Positions 46,876 to 60,004 of a stretch of DNA of 64,000 bases are shown in pieces; the stretch's first letter is position 1; each line of letters begins with the position of its first letter. This DNA is from Owenia fusiformis (Eukaryota > Annelida > Polychaeta > Sabellida > Oweniidae). The notes beneath the pieces are model-generated. The model did not search any database, was not told where the DNA came from, and worked only from the letters and a program-made list of their open reading frames with translations. Made by a program: the position numbers and the translations under genes. The stretch is taken from the NCBI GenBank assembly GCA_903813345.2, contig CAIIXF020000010.1:36695425-36759424 (forward strand), in the 5' to 3' direction.

Positions 46876-48562
46876 TACAGTCACTGTATGTACAGTGATC
46901 GCCTACTATTAAAAGTGCGTGATCAAAGACTCGACAAGATGCGCAAAATCCAAATAATTTGTAACGGTTATTTTTAAAAGATTTACTTGTGTTTATATTA
47001 CAGACTGTTGGTGATTCAAAAAGGTTCTGTAGGCACAAGAACACCCATATGCTTTTGAAAAATATATTTATGAAGCTGTAGTTTTCTGGGTACATGCGCT
47101 CTTAGGTAGGCAAAAGTAAAAGGAACAAAACTTAATAGGTTTGTAGTTGGCTATATAATATAATGACGTAATTTTATTATAAATTACATAATGTTATATA
47201 ACAATACTTTTTGCCGATAGGGCTAACAACCGCCAATAGCTGACTACGGCATTTTAAAGTCCCATTTCAGTCCATTTATTTTATCCTCGGATTCCAAGGT
47301 ATGAAAACTTTACACCTTGGCATCCAAGATGATTGTCGAATTGTAATGCAATAATTGAATAAATCATAAATGAAATTGTATGTCACTGTATCACCCATTG
47401 TTATGATTGTGCTTGTTATGGAGATTGGGTCTCATAATGAACTCATAAAATCTGAATTGTACATTATCTATTAAATTCGGGAGTTAAATCATTCTTTTGC
47501 AAGGTATCAATAAGTTAAATAAAAATGTAATGACGTAATAACCTTCAGTAGACGCCAGTAGTCAGTTCCCATTTTCACCACAAGGTGTCTAACTTGGGTC
47601 ATATATAAATGACAGGTATAAGGGAAAGCTCCTCTATAGTTCAATATTCAGAAGATTTATTGATCAATTTTCAACTAAGGTGTTTGGGTGATTAGCTTGA
47701 AAATTTTAGAACTGTGTGTAATCGAATGCAAAATAAACGACCAGTGGGCGTTTTTAGAGAAACAAAGTGTGAAATAAATACCATGCTATTATCTCTAATG
47801 ACAGCGTTATGTGGATGGGACCGAGGAAAAGTTCCAGTTTAGGCTTTTGGTCATATGGACACTAACGATTTGTTTGATTTATAATTAAAACCAAATCTTT
47901 ACTTTCATTTGGTATTATTCCAGAGAAATTTCTTGTTTTCATTCTAAATTTGCCTCCATTTTCAATAATCTTTCTCATCTTCATCTCTTCTTCTTCATGA
48001 TGTTCTATAAGGTGATTTATAATGTTTTGAAATTTAAGAGTTCGTAGTGAAGGACAGTAAAAACATGTATAAATCCAACCACTCTGAAATGCAAAGAACA
48101 TATCATTAGAATCCACATGGTAAATTCACTCACTTGGCTGATCATGCATTTTTTATAACATCCTCCTTACACTGAAGGGAGTTGGAACGTCTGATATGCA
48201 CGTAATGTTAAGTATTATGTATATTAGCCATTGATATATTGGTTTTGTGGTTTTGCAATCTAAAAACAGAAAATTTTGTGAAATACACATTTCCGTTCGG
48301 CGGGTTTTTGATTTTGCTTCTTTTATCAACTCAGTTCAGGTATTTCGGTTGAGTCAATCACTGAATCCTGTTACCAAATGAATCTTATGTCTCTTATACA
48401 GCATATGGAATTCCATCTGTAGGTAAAATGACATTAAAGTGGTAAAGAGAAGAGAAACAAACATACCTTTCCTCCGACATTTTGGATTTTGCGTTTCTTG
48501 TCGAGCCTTTGATCACGCACTTTTAATAGTAAGCGATCACTGTACATTCAGTGGTATAGCAG
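46876..48562. mobile_element. 1.7 kb TIR element with a possible zinc-finger ORF
   Basis: The left arm 46876-46960 and right arm 48475-48562 are inverted copies sharing CAGTGATCGCCTACTATTAA, AAGTGCGTGATCAAAG and GCGCAAAATCC. The interior holds one plausible short reading frame (47862-48100, minus strand) and otherwise no gene. The superfamily is not assigned. Confidence 0.6.
47862..48101 (-). CDS. Small C2H2-like zinc-finger ORF inside the TIR element
   Basis: From the ATG MFFAFQSG about 79 codons are open. The sequence CFYCPSLRTLKFQNIINHL continues IEHHEEEEMKMRK, giving a C-x2-C ... H-x4-H spacing like a C2H2 finger, and then a basic tail. It could be an exon remnant of a transposon protein or chance. 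A possible AG acceptor (TTTCAG before AGTGGT) would allow it to be an internal exon. No family is recognised. Confidence 0.3.
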   Translation of the reverse strand: MFFAFQSGWIYTCFYCPSLRTLKFQNIINHLIEHHEEEEMKMRKIIENGGKFRMKTRNFSGIIPNESKDLVLIINQTNR

Positions 48563-48599
48563 TCACATCGGAATGTCACGCCGAAGTTTGCGTTTGTCT

Positions 48600-49750
48600 A
48601 AACTGTAATCCAATAATATCTTTTTATACAATTTCGCATTTTAATTCCATTAAAAGTTTTAATATAAAAGAAATTGAAATGATGGATAATAAATGCTATA
48701 CACATTAAGATGCTTGTGTTTATAAATGATGTCTGCTTTTAATAATAACTCATTTTAAAATGTTTCTATTATATTATTTCATATTTGGTCTTGGGGACTA
48801 ATCAGCTCCGGGCAAGAAATTTGTATGAAATAAAACAAAACGAAGGCGCACAGATTTGAAAGAAAATTTGTTTTCATCAGTTTTTACACAATAAGTAGTT
48901 ATTTTTAATGTTTAAATGAAAAATAACTATGTTATGTTAAAGTGATTGAACACATTCATTGGTTTTAATAAACATCGTTGACATGATGCTATGCTACAAA
49001 ACATCGAAAATGGTAATGAGGGTTGGAGGGTCAATAAAGTGAACTAGTCGCATCATCAGTACTTCTACCTCCTCGGGTTTCGGGGCGCTCCGAAGACTGC
49101 TCTCCTTAGATGACTAGACCGTATTTCCAGGTCCTTCAGCAATATAATTATAATCATAGGAACAATTTTCAGTTGCTTGAAAAAGAATTGATCGAAATAT
49201 TGCAAAACTAAATCAATTTGTTAGTATTAAGACAGTTGGTTTATTTCACCGAATTTGAAGCAGCTTTTAAGTTGTGCGTAATAATTGTTATTTCTTTGCG
49301 TGATGATCCGGGGTCTTCCGAAAATTAGACAATCCCAACCCATGCCTAAGGTTGCTAAGATCGCAGCCACCCCCCCCCCCGACTGAAAGCTGGCTACGCC
49401 TCTGGGGTTTTATCGAAGACTATATCGTCGGAAATCTTAAATGGTAAATTGTTGCATTTATTTTAAACTATAATGTGAATGTTTGATATGAATTTTGATT
49501 GTCGGGAATAACGGATAGGTAACACAGGCAAATGAAAACTTTGAACTAACTCAATCATTAATCCGGGTAATCTAAACTCTAGTGATTAAGTCTTAATATT
49601 ATTGATCAAAGGGATTGTAATTCTTTTGATTTTGGGCCATTATTGACACTCAGCCAAAATGTACTACCTTTACTAAATGGGAAGGTAGTACATTTTGGCT
49701 GAGGCTCAGGAATACGTTAAAAATCTTTAAAAATGCCCGCTAGTGTACTG
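48600..49750. other. Non-coding stretch with a perfect short hairpin
   Basis: No gene is seen. A poly-C tract lies near 49370. A perfect 22-bp inverted repeat occurs at 49649-49703. Confidence 0.5.
49649..49703. repeat. Perfect 22-bp hairpin
   Basis: The arms 49649-49670 (starting CTCAGCCAAAATGTACTACC) and 49682-49703 are exact reverse complements around an 11-nt loop. Nothing nearby explains it. It may be a remnant of a very short MITE or a transcribed hairpin. Confidence 0.8.
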
Positions 49751-49754
49751 AGTT

Positions 49755-52700
49755 GCTATTTAGTATGCGCCAAATCGCTTCCAAAGTGGCTTAGTTAGTC
49801 TAAACCGATGTTGAGGTAGATTACTAAGAAGTGGCCCATAGTCATTATAGATTGGTTCATTGACTTTTCATTTTCACTTGTCTGCAGTTAAAAAGGTGAC
49901 ACGAAAGGGCTAAACGGCTTGCCCCAAGGTGCAACCGTCAAAAATATGAGTTTGAAAAAAATCATGTTTTTCGAATAATAGCAGTGAGTATATGAAATAG
50001 GAGGCATATTTGATATTGATATGTATGATAGTCTATTTGGGTGTGGCCATTTTTATTAAAAACAATAATGGTGAAGAATTATATATTTCTGACCTTGAAA
50101 TGCCATTTTAATTCAAAAGTCACTGTTGCTAATGATAATATTCCTATTTTACTTATTCAATGTTTTCTAAGTGTTTCAAATACCATTATGTTAGTTTTGG
50201 GCAAAGTAAATAATTATAGGGGTCACACAAGGATCCACTTTATTTACAACTTTTTCATATTTAGTGATGATTAAAAAAAATACTAAGTTTAACACAATTT
50301 TATTTGTTAAATAATTATTAAATAAAATGATGGTATTGTATTTGTTTCATTGTTTCAACTAAAAATCGAAATTCATTGCTCTTGCTCTTAGAGTGACAGG
50401 GCATATGCCAGTACGAAAAGTCTTTAATAAAATTTATCCTTGTGTGAGCCCTATGATTATTTACTTTGCCAAAAATGAATATAACGATTGTTCAGATATA
50501 TAAAAATCCTTTAATAGGTTAAATAGGAATACAATGATTGACTTTTGAATAAAAATGCATTATACATGTACATATATATGTAGTTGTTGCAGTAAAATTA
50601 CCACACCAAAGTGGACTATCTTTCCATATTGATATCAAATGGGCCTTCTATTTGCATTTTACTGAAATTATTCGGAACAAAAGTTTATTGTGATAAAGCA
50701 GGCAGTGATTTTGATACTTTTTTTTTTAGCTTGCAGTGATTTAGTCGAGACAACATCTTGTAGTAATTGGTGTAACAGTGGTGAGGCAGGAATTGATTTT
50801 GTAAATGCAACTTTTGAATAGGTAGGTGTAATTTTTTTCGAAACAAATGCGTGATATATACACATATTTTGTACAAAATGAGTGACATAAATGGCAATCG
50901 CGTGCAAAGACCGAACGGAATGCGTTCGCTTTTTTCGCCGTTCGGTATTTTACCGTATCAGCATTTCACAACATTTTTTTTTAAAAATATCAACAAAATG
51001 CGTGATTTGCGGGATATTTGATCATACACGCTAAATTGATGTGTGATTTCTATTTTTCCGGCAAATGCTTGACAATCACGCCTAATGCGTGAGGGTTGAC
51101 AGGGCAGTATCTAGCAAGTTGACGTGAGAACAATTGTGACCTTTGGCGACCAATGATAAGATGATTTCAAGGTCAAAGGTCAATATCTAGGTCATAGGTA
51201 GTTGGTTACTGTGGGTCTTCGGTAACATTTGATCACCAAAGATAAAGTGACCTACGGTTAATATCACTGTTTATGGGTCAAGGTCATCTCAAGGTCAGAG
51301 GTCAATATCTGAATATTTGGCATTTTGAGGATGCTGCTTCATGTGAGGACCCTTTGATATGTGTTTTGAGGTCAAGGTCATTCCTACAAGGTCAAAATCT
51401 CTGTATTTGGCATTTTGAGGCACTGGGGGCTGCTATAACCCTTTGCAACTCATGCTAAGGTGACATGAGGTCAAAGTCAATATCTATGGTTCAAAATTAT
51501 AGTAAGGTCAAAGGTCAATATCTAGGTAGTTGGCTCGTTTGAGGCTACACTGACATGAGATCAGTGACCTGAAATCAGTGACAATGTTATAGGTCAAGGT
51601 CAGTGATCAATATCTAAATATTTGGCGTTTTGGGGCGGCTGCTGCACTTGACTACATTGAAACGTGACCTGAGGTCATGGTCAATCTAAGGTCAAATTTC
51701 AATATCTTTTTTAGTGTTTGGTGTTTCAAGGCACTCGGAGGATGCTGTGACGCTTGGTGTCCCATTACTAGGCGACTTGGGGTGAAAGTCATTACTGATG
51801 TAAGGACCCGGGGGTTCCTTTGGGGAGTTGTGTGGTAATGCTCTGTGTGGGAACCAAACCTAGTACCTTCTTGTCTAGATTCTGATGCCTACTGCCTGAA
51901 CTAGCAGTCACGCTACATTTCCATTAAAAAGAAAACACGGACCGATATTGTTTTGTTTAGATAAATATGTCAAATCAATTTTCTACTACAATTCGGTTAG
52001 AGCAATATATTTTTTCAATTGACAAAAGTAATAGTCGATCATTTCTGTTTTATCATGTCAATTTTAATAAAATTTGCCAATTTGAAGTGACATTATAACA
52101 CAAGAGAGGTTATCCAAATATGAGGTCATATTAATGACTGTACTCAGTAATCTTCCGTCAAGCTGACGAAGTTTTTCATGAAAGAGTTACATTCTGTTGT
52201 GGTTATAAATTGAATAAGCAGGTGCGTTTTCAAAAATGCAAATTTAAAGCAAATTTAGTTATTGATATGTAGAGATAGTCCATTAGGGTATGGTTATTCT
52301 CTTAAAAACAATTATGGTACAAATTTGGTACTTCTGAATATATAATGCTTTTTTCAAAAGTCAATTATATTGTTCTTATTTTGACTATCAAATTATTTTC
52401 ATATATCTGAATAACCATTATATTAGTTTTTGGCAAAGTAAATAATAGTAGGGATCACACAAGGATCAACTGTATTGAAGATTGGCCATACTGGTATATG
52501 CTCTGCCGCTCTAAGATCAAGAGCAGTGAATTGTGATTTTTCAGTTGAAACAACCAAACAAACTCATAATCATTATTTTGTTTAACATTTAACAAATAAT
52601 TTTCTGTTAAACGTAGTAATTTTTCCAAACATCACTAAATATGAAAAAGTTGTAAATAAAGTGGATCCTTCTGTTAGCCCCATTATTATTTATTTTGCCA

Positions 52701-53130
52701 AAAATGAATATAATGGTAAGTATAATATATAGAAAATATTGAATAGGTAAAATAGGAATATAATTAATAGCAACCGTGACTTTTGCATTAAAATGGCATT
52801 TTAGGGTCAGAAATGTATAATTCTTCAATATTATTGTTTTTAATAAAAATGACCACACTAAGATGGACTATCATACATATCAATATCAAATTTGCCTCCT
52901 ATTTCATATACTCGCTGCTATTATTTGAAAAAAAAAGATTTTTGTCAAACTTTTTTGTTTTTTTGACGGTTGCACCTTGGGGCAAGCCGTTTAGCCCTTT
53001 CGTGTCACTTTTTTGAGTGCAGACAAGTTGAAATGAATAGTCAATGAATCAATCTATAATGACTATGGGTCAAATCATAGTAACCTACCTCAACATCAGT
53101 TAATGGGATTTTCTGGAGTTTTGGCGCACA
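49755..53130. mobile_element. 3.4 kb fold-back element with nested inverted arms
   Basis: The outer arms (49755-50660 and 52250-53130) are inverted copies, for example GGGGCAAGCCGTTTAGCCCT at 52979 against its inverse near 49910. Each arm is itself partly palindromic: GTGTGAGCCCTATGATTATT near 50450 mirrors AATAATTATAGGGGTCACAC near 50215. The centre (51110-51790) carries AGGTCA-rich degenerate repeats. No transposase frame was found, so it is non-autonomous. Confidence 0.7.
51110..51790 (+). repeat. Degenerate AGGTCA-rich repeats
   Basis: Repeated phrases of AAGGTCAAAGGTCAATATCT with spacers such as ATTTGGCATTTTGAGG. They are irregular in length, are the core of the fold-back element, and resemble the GGTCAAAAAGGTC units at 61.7-63 kb. 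Confidence 0.7.
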
Positions 53131-53219
53131 CTAATTGCGTGGTGTATACATGTTTATCATACTGACTAGATTACTTACATGTACTGGAAACACTTTGGAC
53201 GTTGCATTAAAATGAATTT

Positions 53220-53860
53220 ATGAAATGGGACACCAGTCAGTTTAATAATGTTGAAAGTATATGGTCCTCGTGGAGATCTAAAGTTATAAACGCAGGAACT
53301 AAGTCAGTAGTTGTAAAATCTGTTTCTATTGATTGTCTTTTTGGGATGATGAAATCAAAGATCTTATATACAGTAGGGAAGAAGCTAATCGTTTTTATAG
53401 GTACTGGTCAAAGTCAAAATCTGCCAACCCCGGTGTTCTACAGGAACTATTCGACATTTATATTGAAAGGAAAAACAGGTTTCTCTGAAGATCAAAGAAA
53501 AAATATGTAAAAAACGAATTATATGCTAAAAACAAAACTGCAACATCCAGAAGTTTCTGGAGAAGCCTAACCATGTTCAACAAACGAACCAATTACCCTA
53601 TTCAAATTAAAGACCCTGAAAATCCCGAGCCTATTATTACAGACCCTAGGAAGGTTCAAGAAACTCTATTGAATTACTGGAAAAATGTTGACATTGATAA
53701 TAAAAACCCTAAAACTAGCTCTGATGGTAATGCAGCAAAGGTTGCATCATTGGAAACTTTAAACGATATATCTGAAAATGCCCTCTCTAACATTCCCATT
53801 AATGTAGTAGACATAAAATTTATTGTATTCAATTTACAAAACCCCATAAGGTTTTAACTT
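53220..53860 (+). pseudogene. LINE fragment between endonuclease and reverse transcriptase
   Basis: Reading across frameshifts gives DDEIKDLIYSREEANRFYRY, SKSANPGVLQELFDIYIERK, and then the frame from 53573 with MFNKRTNYPIQIKDPEN and DPRKVQETLLNYWKN. This composition is typical of the linker upstream of the reverse transcriptase in LINE ORF2. No reverse transcriptase motif follows, so it is a short dead fragment. Confidence 0.6.
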
Positions 53861-56790
53861 ATTTGATAAACCAACATAGTGAAGGTAATTTGAAAATATG
53901 TGTCTAACATAAAGTCCATTTTAATCAAGAGGGGCATTGATGACGTTCTTTATCGAGATGACTGTAAGTGGTACAGTACCTATGAATTTGGTGAAATACA
54001 ACAGTCGTACAAAGCACTCACCGAAGGTGAGTGCATTTTAACTGACATTTTGTCCAACGAGTGTAGACTTTCACCATATTGAATGGCATATCATTATTTA
54101 TTGCGATCCAAACATAAAACAGAAAACCGTGTTCAGAAAATTGGGGATTCAAGTCAATGAAATAACCAAACTTTTTGTTATTTTCCCCATTCCCAGGTAT
54201 GACGTCATAATACAATGCAATACTATGAGTTTTTGAATGATTTGAAGTGCAATACATAACAGGATATATTTTGCTCGAGAAATTCCGTATTGGAACGAGA
54301 CGAAGTCGAGTGCCAATACAGAATATCGAAACCAGAATATATCCTGTATTGCATTGCATCATTTTATAACATTTTATCGTGTGATCCTCAGTTTGCTACT
54401 GAGAATGTCCCCTCCATACCAATATTTTCTGTATTAAGATAGAGATGATCAATGGGCACAATCTCAGTAGCAATACAGATTGGTACAGCACAAGGACTGA
54501 CCAATCAGAAGGCTTCATTATACAGACCATACGATAAATGTACATATATTCCCGGAAGCAAATTGTATAGAGCACGGTCGTGCCTGTATGGAGAAATAAT
54601 GAACTTCAATATTGGCTATGTTGCATTCTGATTATTGATTAAGTTAAAAATCTAATTATTTAAAAAAACATGGCAGTCATCTTGAAAAATGGTGGGCGTT
54701 ACACGCTATTTTACGATTTTTGCTGTATTTTGAAAAGAAGTGGAGCAATGCTGTACATACGCAAGTCGCGTTTGAAGATAATTTGTAGAGTTTTTCTACA
54801 TGTTGTAAAACCTCCAAATATATCAAATTCACATGTAAGATTACATTTTAACTCATATTCCTTCAAATTATTCGCCACCAAGGTCAGTGCAGTTGAGACA
54901 ATGTTTCACTCTGTCCTTAAAGAAGTTCAACATGTCACCATTCAATGACTGCAAAACTGCCATTGAAAGCTTAAATTATGGCTTTATTGACGTCCAAACG
55001 GACTCTCCGTAAGAACATCTTTGCATCTGGAAAGAATTCACATGGGGCCAGGACTGGGGAATAGTGAGGTTGGGGTAGTTGTGTGACCATGGAAAAGGCT
55101 TAATCTACTGTATCTTCAGTAATGTTGGCTCTTTGGAGGTGGACCATTGCCGTCATATCAGTAAAATTCCCCTTCAGCAACATTTGACCGGATTGAAACT
55201 GCGACTGAATCATGACCATCCTTATGGCAGATATACCCTTGAATTCCTTGTGTCAATGACTTACAAATGAGACAATGGAGCGTAGTTACCATTGTGATAA
55301 TACATAAAACAAATAATTCAGTCTTACATAAAAAATTGTTAGGTCATTTGGAGGAATACAGCATGTAGAAAACTCTACAAATCATCTTCCAAAGCCGCTT
55401 ACAAAAGGGTGCCCCACCTACCCAAAACAATCATCACCATAGCAACAGCCATAACAATGGCATTGACGCTAACCCATTTTACTTGGTCTTGTTTAATAGT
55501 TTAATATTTTCTACATTATCTATGAAAATTTCAATCTGATTGAATGAAGTATGAAAAAATGAGAGCAGTTGGTTACTTACTTTCTGATCGGTCCTCGTAT
55601 ATCCTATGTGTACATTCATCAGCCTATTGAGTGGCCATTATGCCATAGATTCTAGGACACTATTTTGAGTTAGTCTTGCAGATTAATATTCCTTAGTGTG
55701 CAATTTCAAGTTTTCAAAAGCTGATTTTAAAAATGGCTCCCAGATTCAATATGGCTACCGTTTCAGTGTTAATTTTACATTTTTAGATACAATATCGATA
55801 CTGCAATATTTACATATTTAAAATGGAAAAATTATATACTAGAACTAGGACGGCACTACAACTCCTGTATCGTAGGCTCCAGGACACTCTTTCGAGTCAA
55901 ATTGCAGATTGTTAAAGGTACCATCCTAACATACCCCCTTTTCTGCCCCCATCAGAATCAAACTTATTTTGCATCTAGAGTATCCTCACAAATGTACTAA
56001 ACAATAATATTTCAAAATTCGGTCAAATGATGAGCCAATGAGGTCACTGGGTGCAAAAAAGGTCAAGTTGGTAAAAGCAATCTAATGATCAAGTAATTTC
56101 CTTAAACATACCTAAATAAAATAAATTCATGATTTAAACCTGACTTTACATTGATTTCCATTGAGAATTGGTATCTTAATAGCCTTTGAGTAGTAGCACC
56201 ATACTTAACACAAGGAAAATGTTTGAAATTTTTAAGTCAAAATACATGTACTGGTATACTGTCAGCATATTGTATTGTAATATATTTGATATTAATATTC
56301 TAAAGCTTTGATACAACATATTAGTATTTATTGAATTTCTATGGGTACCATAAGGTACAGTTGCTGAAAGTTGAATGTACAGTTTCTAAGGGTCGGGTCA
56401 AAATATCTATGTCTGTCAAAAAACGTAATTAATTCAATTAGGTCTCCCCCTTGTAACGAAACCAAAAATCTTGAAAATTTAAATTCCCAGGAAAACAAAA
56501 TCGATGTCCGTCACCTAATGAAATCAGTGTTTGACCCCCTCCCCCAAATGAAATTAATTGACCCAACCCCTATCAGATATTTTAGTTATTTTGACATATA
56601 ACTGAATTATCAGGAGAATATTTGTGATATCTTCTTTCCATAATTTGCCAAGAGTGTTAGATTTAGTTACTTTTCACCTAGAGACAGTTAGGCTCTGTTG
56701 ATCACATCCAATACAACGGTACGTTTTGATATGTGGCATTGTATCCAAAATGGTGGCAGAAATGTTTTAGAAAAAATACCAAAGAAGTCC
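53861..56790. other. Non-coding stretch with MITE-like hairpins
   Basis: No convincing gene. The frame at 53900-54082 has no recognised domain. A hairpin at 54249-54355 pairs GCAATACATAACAGGATATA with TATATCCTGTATTGCATTGC. Confidence 0.5.
54249..54355. repeat. About 107-bp hairpin repeat
   Basis: The left arm GCAATACATAACAGGATATA and right arm TATATCCTGTATTGCATTGC pair, with CCGTATTGG against CCAATACAG further in, around GAACGAGACGAAGTCGAGTG. It is typical of a short MITE. Confidence 0.6.
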
Positions 56791-56798
56791 AAAAAAGT

Positions 56799-56905
56799 AT
56801 ATGAGCTGTGTTCTCCACCACTTTTTTGCAACTGAAAATGTTGCCTAATTCAATTTTGGATCTGTACAGCTAAAAATTAAAGTGGTGGAGAACACAGCTC
56901 ATAGT
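56799..56905. mobile_element. About 107-bp MITE with 25-bp inverted ends
   Basis: TATGAGCTGTGTTCTCCACC at 56799 and its inverse GGTGGAGAACACAGCTCATA at the right end enclose about 55 bp. Non-coding. Confidence 0.65.
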
Positions 56906-57410
56906 GAATTTGTCTATTCATTGAACCATGGTTCATGTTCAATATCCCAGATGCGAGTAGAAATAATCTTGCTTGATTTACGTCATTAAAAATTCACAAT
57001 TTAGTCAAACTGATGTCATATTTGATGAATAGTTGTAAAATTACATTTAGAAATGTGGTTTTGAAAAGAGTTTATCAACTTTGAAAATTTAATTTTCTTT
57101 GAAAATGTGACTTCTAGGTCGGGGAGATTCCCCAAAGACCCCATGTTGTAAAACCACAAAAAGTGAAATATATTTTCTTGTGTTGGGCAGATAATATTTT
57201 CCTTTACTGGACATATTTTAATTTGTATAACTATCAGATACATAAAGGTAATATGAAAAGTGAACCACTAAAACTGATGCATATTCAAGTTTAAGGGAAT
57301 TTTGTAATACCCTGCCATGTTAATTCCCCCGAATCAGCCACCTGGTGGCGAAACTGGTAACTACCTACTCGCATCTGAGTAATTGAGACAGGTAAATAAT
57401 GAGGGTCTGG

Positions 57411-58884
57411 ATTATAATCCCTTTTTATGCCACATATCATGCATCGTTACACATAAATCTGCTGGATATATATCACTAGGATAACATTATGCATAATTCA
57501 CTTAATCACTACTTAAAATTGTTTTAAGGCTTTATTTACTACATTTTCTAAAGAACACTAAATTTCACAAATAAGCTGCCATGGTGGGAGTGGTTACAGA
57601 GATGGGCCAGAAATCATATTTTTTACAAAAATATTCACTATATTTTTCAAGAAAATGAAAATACACATATCCGTGAAGAATATTTTGAATTATTTTTTTC
57701 AAAAATCTATAATTGCTTTTTCATGAAATTTTCTAAGTCCTTAAAGATTCTCGCAATCTTTATCCAATCAGCGTTTGCTAGTGTGTCGGCTCACGTATAA
57801 AAGGCGAATCCAACTCAAATCCATGCAGGGGTGTATGAGGTACTCGAATAGGAAAGAGCTCGTGAAATCTGAATTTATATGCACATGGTCAATGTTTACA
57901 TTTGTTTGGAGTTATTGAAGAAAATGTGCTATGGGTGTGGTTCCGAATTTGAAGTCATTGCTGGAAAATATGATTTTAATACGTGAAATTATATCGATAA
58001 ATACAGCACTAAAAATAACAGTACACATGAAGTACATGTATGATTGTGTTCAGAAATGTTTGAAACCCTTACGGAAAATTCTGTCTGCATTTTGTCACCA
58101 TTGCTCTTTCATCCCGCATTCTAGTGCTGTTTGAATGAATATATTAATTAAATGTATTTCTAACTAAAATATATCACATTTTTTATAAACCACAAACATT
58201 TAGATCATAAAAAAATTATTCAATACTTGAGTGAGCACGATATGCAAGGGTTACTAAGTTGACACAGTAAATGACCACTGATATTGTGTTAGTCCATGCA
58301 CACAGCGTAACACCCCTCACTTTCATCACACTACTATACCTTGCATTTGGTGTTCATGAGCAACCCATTTGGCTTATTAGTAAAGATTATGTATTTGTTT
58401 TTGTTTGTCTGTTCCTTATGAATGGTTTATCGGTTGAAAATTAGATGCTAGTAAGGCACTTTCAAAAATATATTAAACAATTCAATTAGACAAACAAAGT
58501 ATCTTATGCATTTCTAGGTGTTAGGTATAGTAGTGTGTTCATAGTGAAGTGACTAATTGGTTTATGTTTACGTTTTAATGTTTGTTGGGTTCCTTGTTAC
58601 AGCAAGGGGGCCAGTAAAGTAGACTAACATGTTTGCATGGCAAGTTTTGATCGAATATGTGAGACACTTTAAAGAGATCCCAATACGACTGTACCTTTGA
58701 AAACCATTTTAGAGTCAATTTTATGGTACAACTTAAAAACTGTAATATCAATAAATAAATGTTTTAAATGAAAAAAGTAGGCAGGAAATGAATAAGTTGA
58801 AAATATAAATATCTAAAAATACATGGCGGCCATCTTGAAAAGGGGTCCGTTCCTCTATTTCACGTTTTTTAGACTAATCAATTG
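57411..58884. other. Non-coding stretch inside the large inverted repeat
   Basis: AT-rich sequence with no supportable gene. The 67-codon frame at 57931-58134 has no recognisable domain. Confidence 0.45.
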
Positions 58885-59830
58885 AATTGCCAAAACGCAT
58901 CTGGCAAAAACCAAGGAAGATCGCCTAGTTACTAGTTTTCAAAAATTGGTGCGTATTTAATTTTAAATTGTGTGTGAAACGTGCTGTAAAGTGGCAGTCC
59001 CTACACAGTCATACTAAATATATAATTGAACATTGACAGATATAATTTCTGTACTTATAACAAAATATGATCTGAGACAATTCATTACAATTTTTGCTGT
59101 TCTGGAGTAATTACAAATATAGGTAATGTAAAAAGCTGCTTGCAACGGTTCTCTGTATTCAGGTTATGTGTATAAGTCTTGTAAACAGCATAATATGAAG
59201 ATTTGTACGAGTATCAATGTTAGCGGCCAGCGTATTTACAGGAGCCCGAAAATTATTTCTCAAATCATTGTAGTGAGAGCCGATGAGAGCACGTCATCCT
59301 CAATCTAATGCATTAATGTCACATAAAGCACATTTTTGTTCCTCCCGGTTGCATTGGTATAACGGCCTGTTTCAATGTGTAGTTTTAATGTTCTAGTTCC
59401 TAGTCTTGCAATGATACTTCTACATTATTATTGGCGAGGCATAAACATTTCAATGTATGCTTCAGTTGATGCACCGTCCATCTTTAAATGAGCGATATTT
59501 ATTTTGCCTTTATTTTCATTTTTATCATTCCAGATATTTCAGAAAGGGATCAATAGTTTGGAGATGATAGTTAAGGAAAAATTGAGTGTTAGTGCCACCA
59601 TGTTGGAAATAAGGCAAACTAATTAGATTCAAGATTCAAGATTTTATTGTGTTTCAAGCTATTGAAAACGTTTAATGTAAAAACGTAAAAAATGTTCCCA
59701 CCGGCATTCACCTCAGAGGTGTCAAATAAGATGAACTCTGAAGTTCAAACTTTATGTGTTTTTGTGACGTAAGGTCAACACGCGTCGCTTACATTTCACG
59801 TGTACGTGTAAAACTCTGACCTGATAGGCC
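58885..59830. repeat. Duplicate of the ShK copy 1 upstream region
   Basis: 58890-58935 (GCCAAAACGCATCTGGCAAA, AACCAAGGAAGATCGCC) matches the sequence next to the ShK copy 1 start (9255-9300). Then 58960-59410 matches 9995-10400, 59438-59640 matches 12345-12545, and 59640-59823 matches 12950-13135. It lacks the LINE found in the left copy. No ShK exon was found adjoining it. Confidence 0.7.
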
Positions 59831-60004
59831 GAAGTAAAGATTGGCATGGGATAAACAGATCAACCGGTAGTCGTTTCATGGTATTTCGATTATCCCTTGG
59901 CCAATATAATATATGTACCCTCGGGACCTACGGCCCTCGGGCAGATATATTATGATGGCCTCGGGATTACCCAAATATCCTGAAGCTCATATACGATACC
60001 CTCT

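Noticed and set aside
54018-54362. 114-codon minus-strand frame
   Set aside because: It runs through a hairpin MITE, and no domain is seen.
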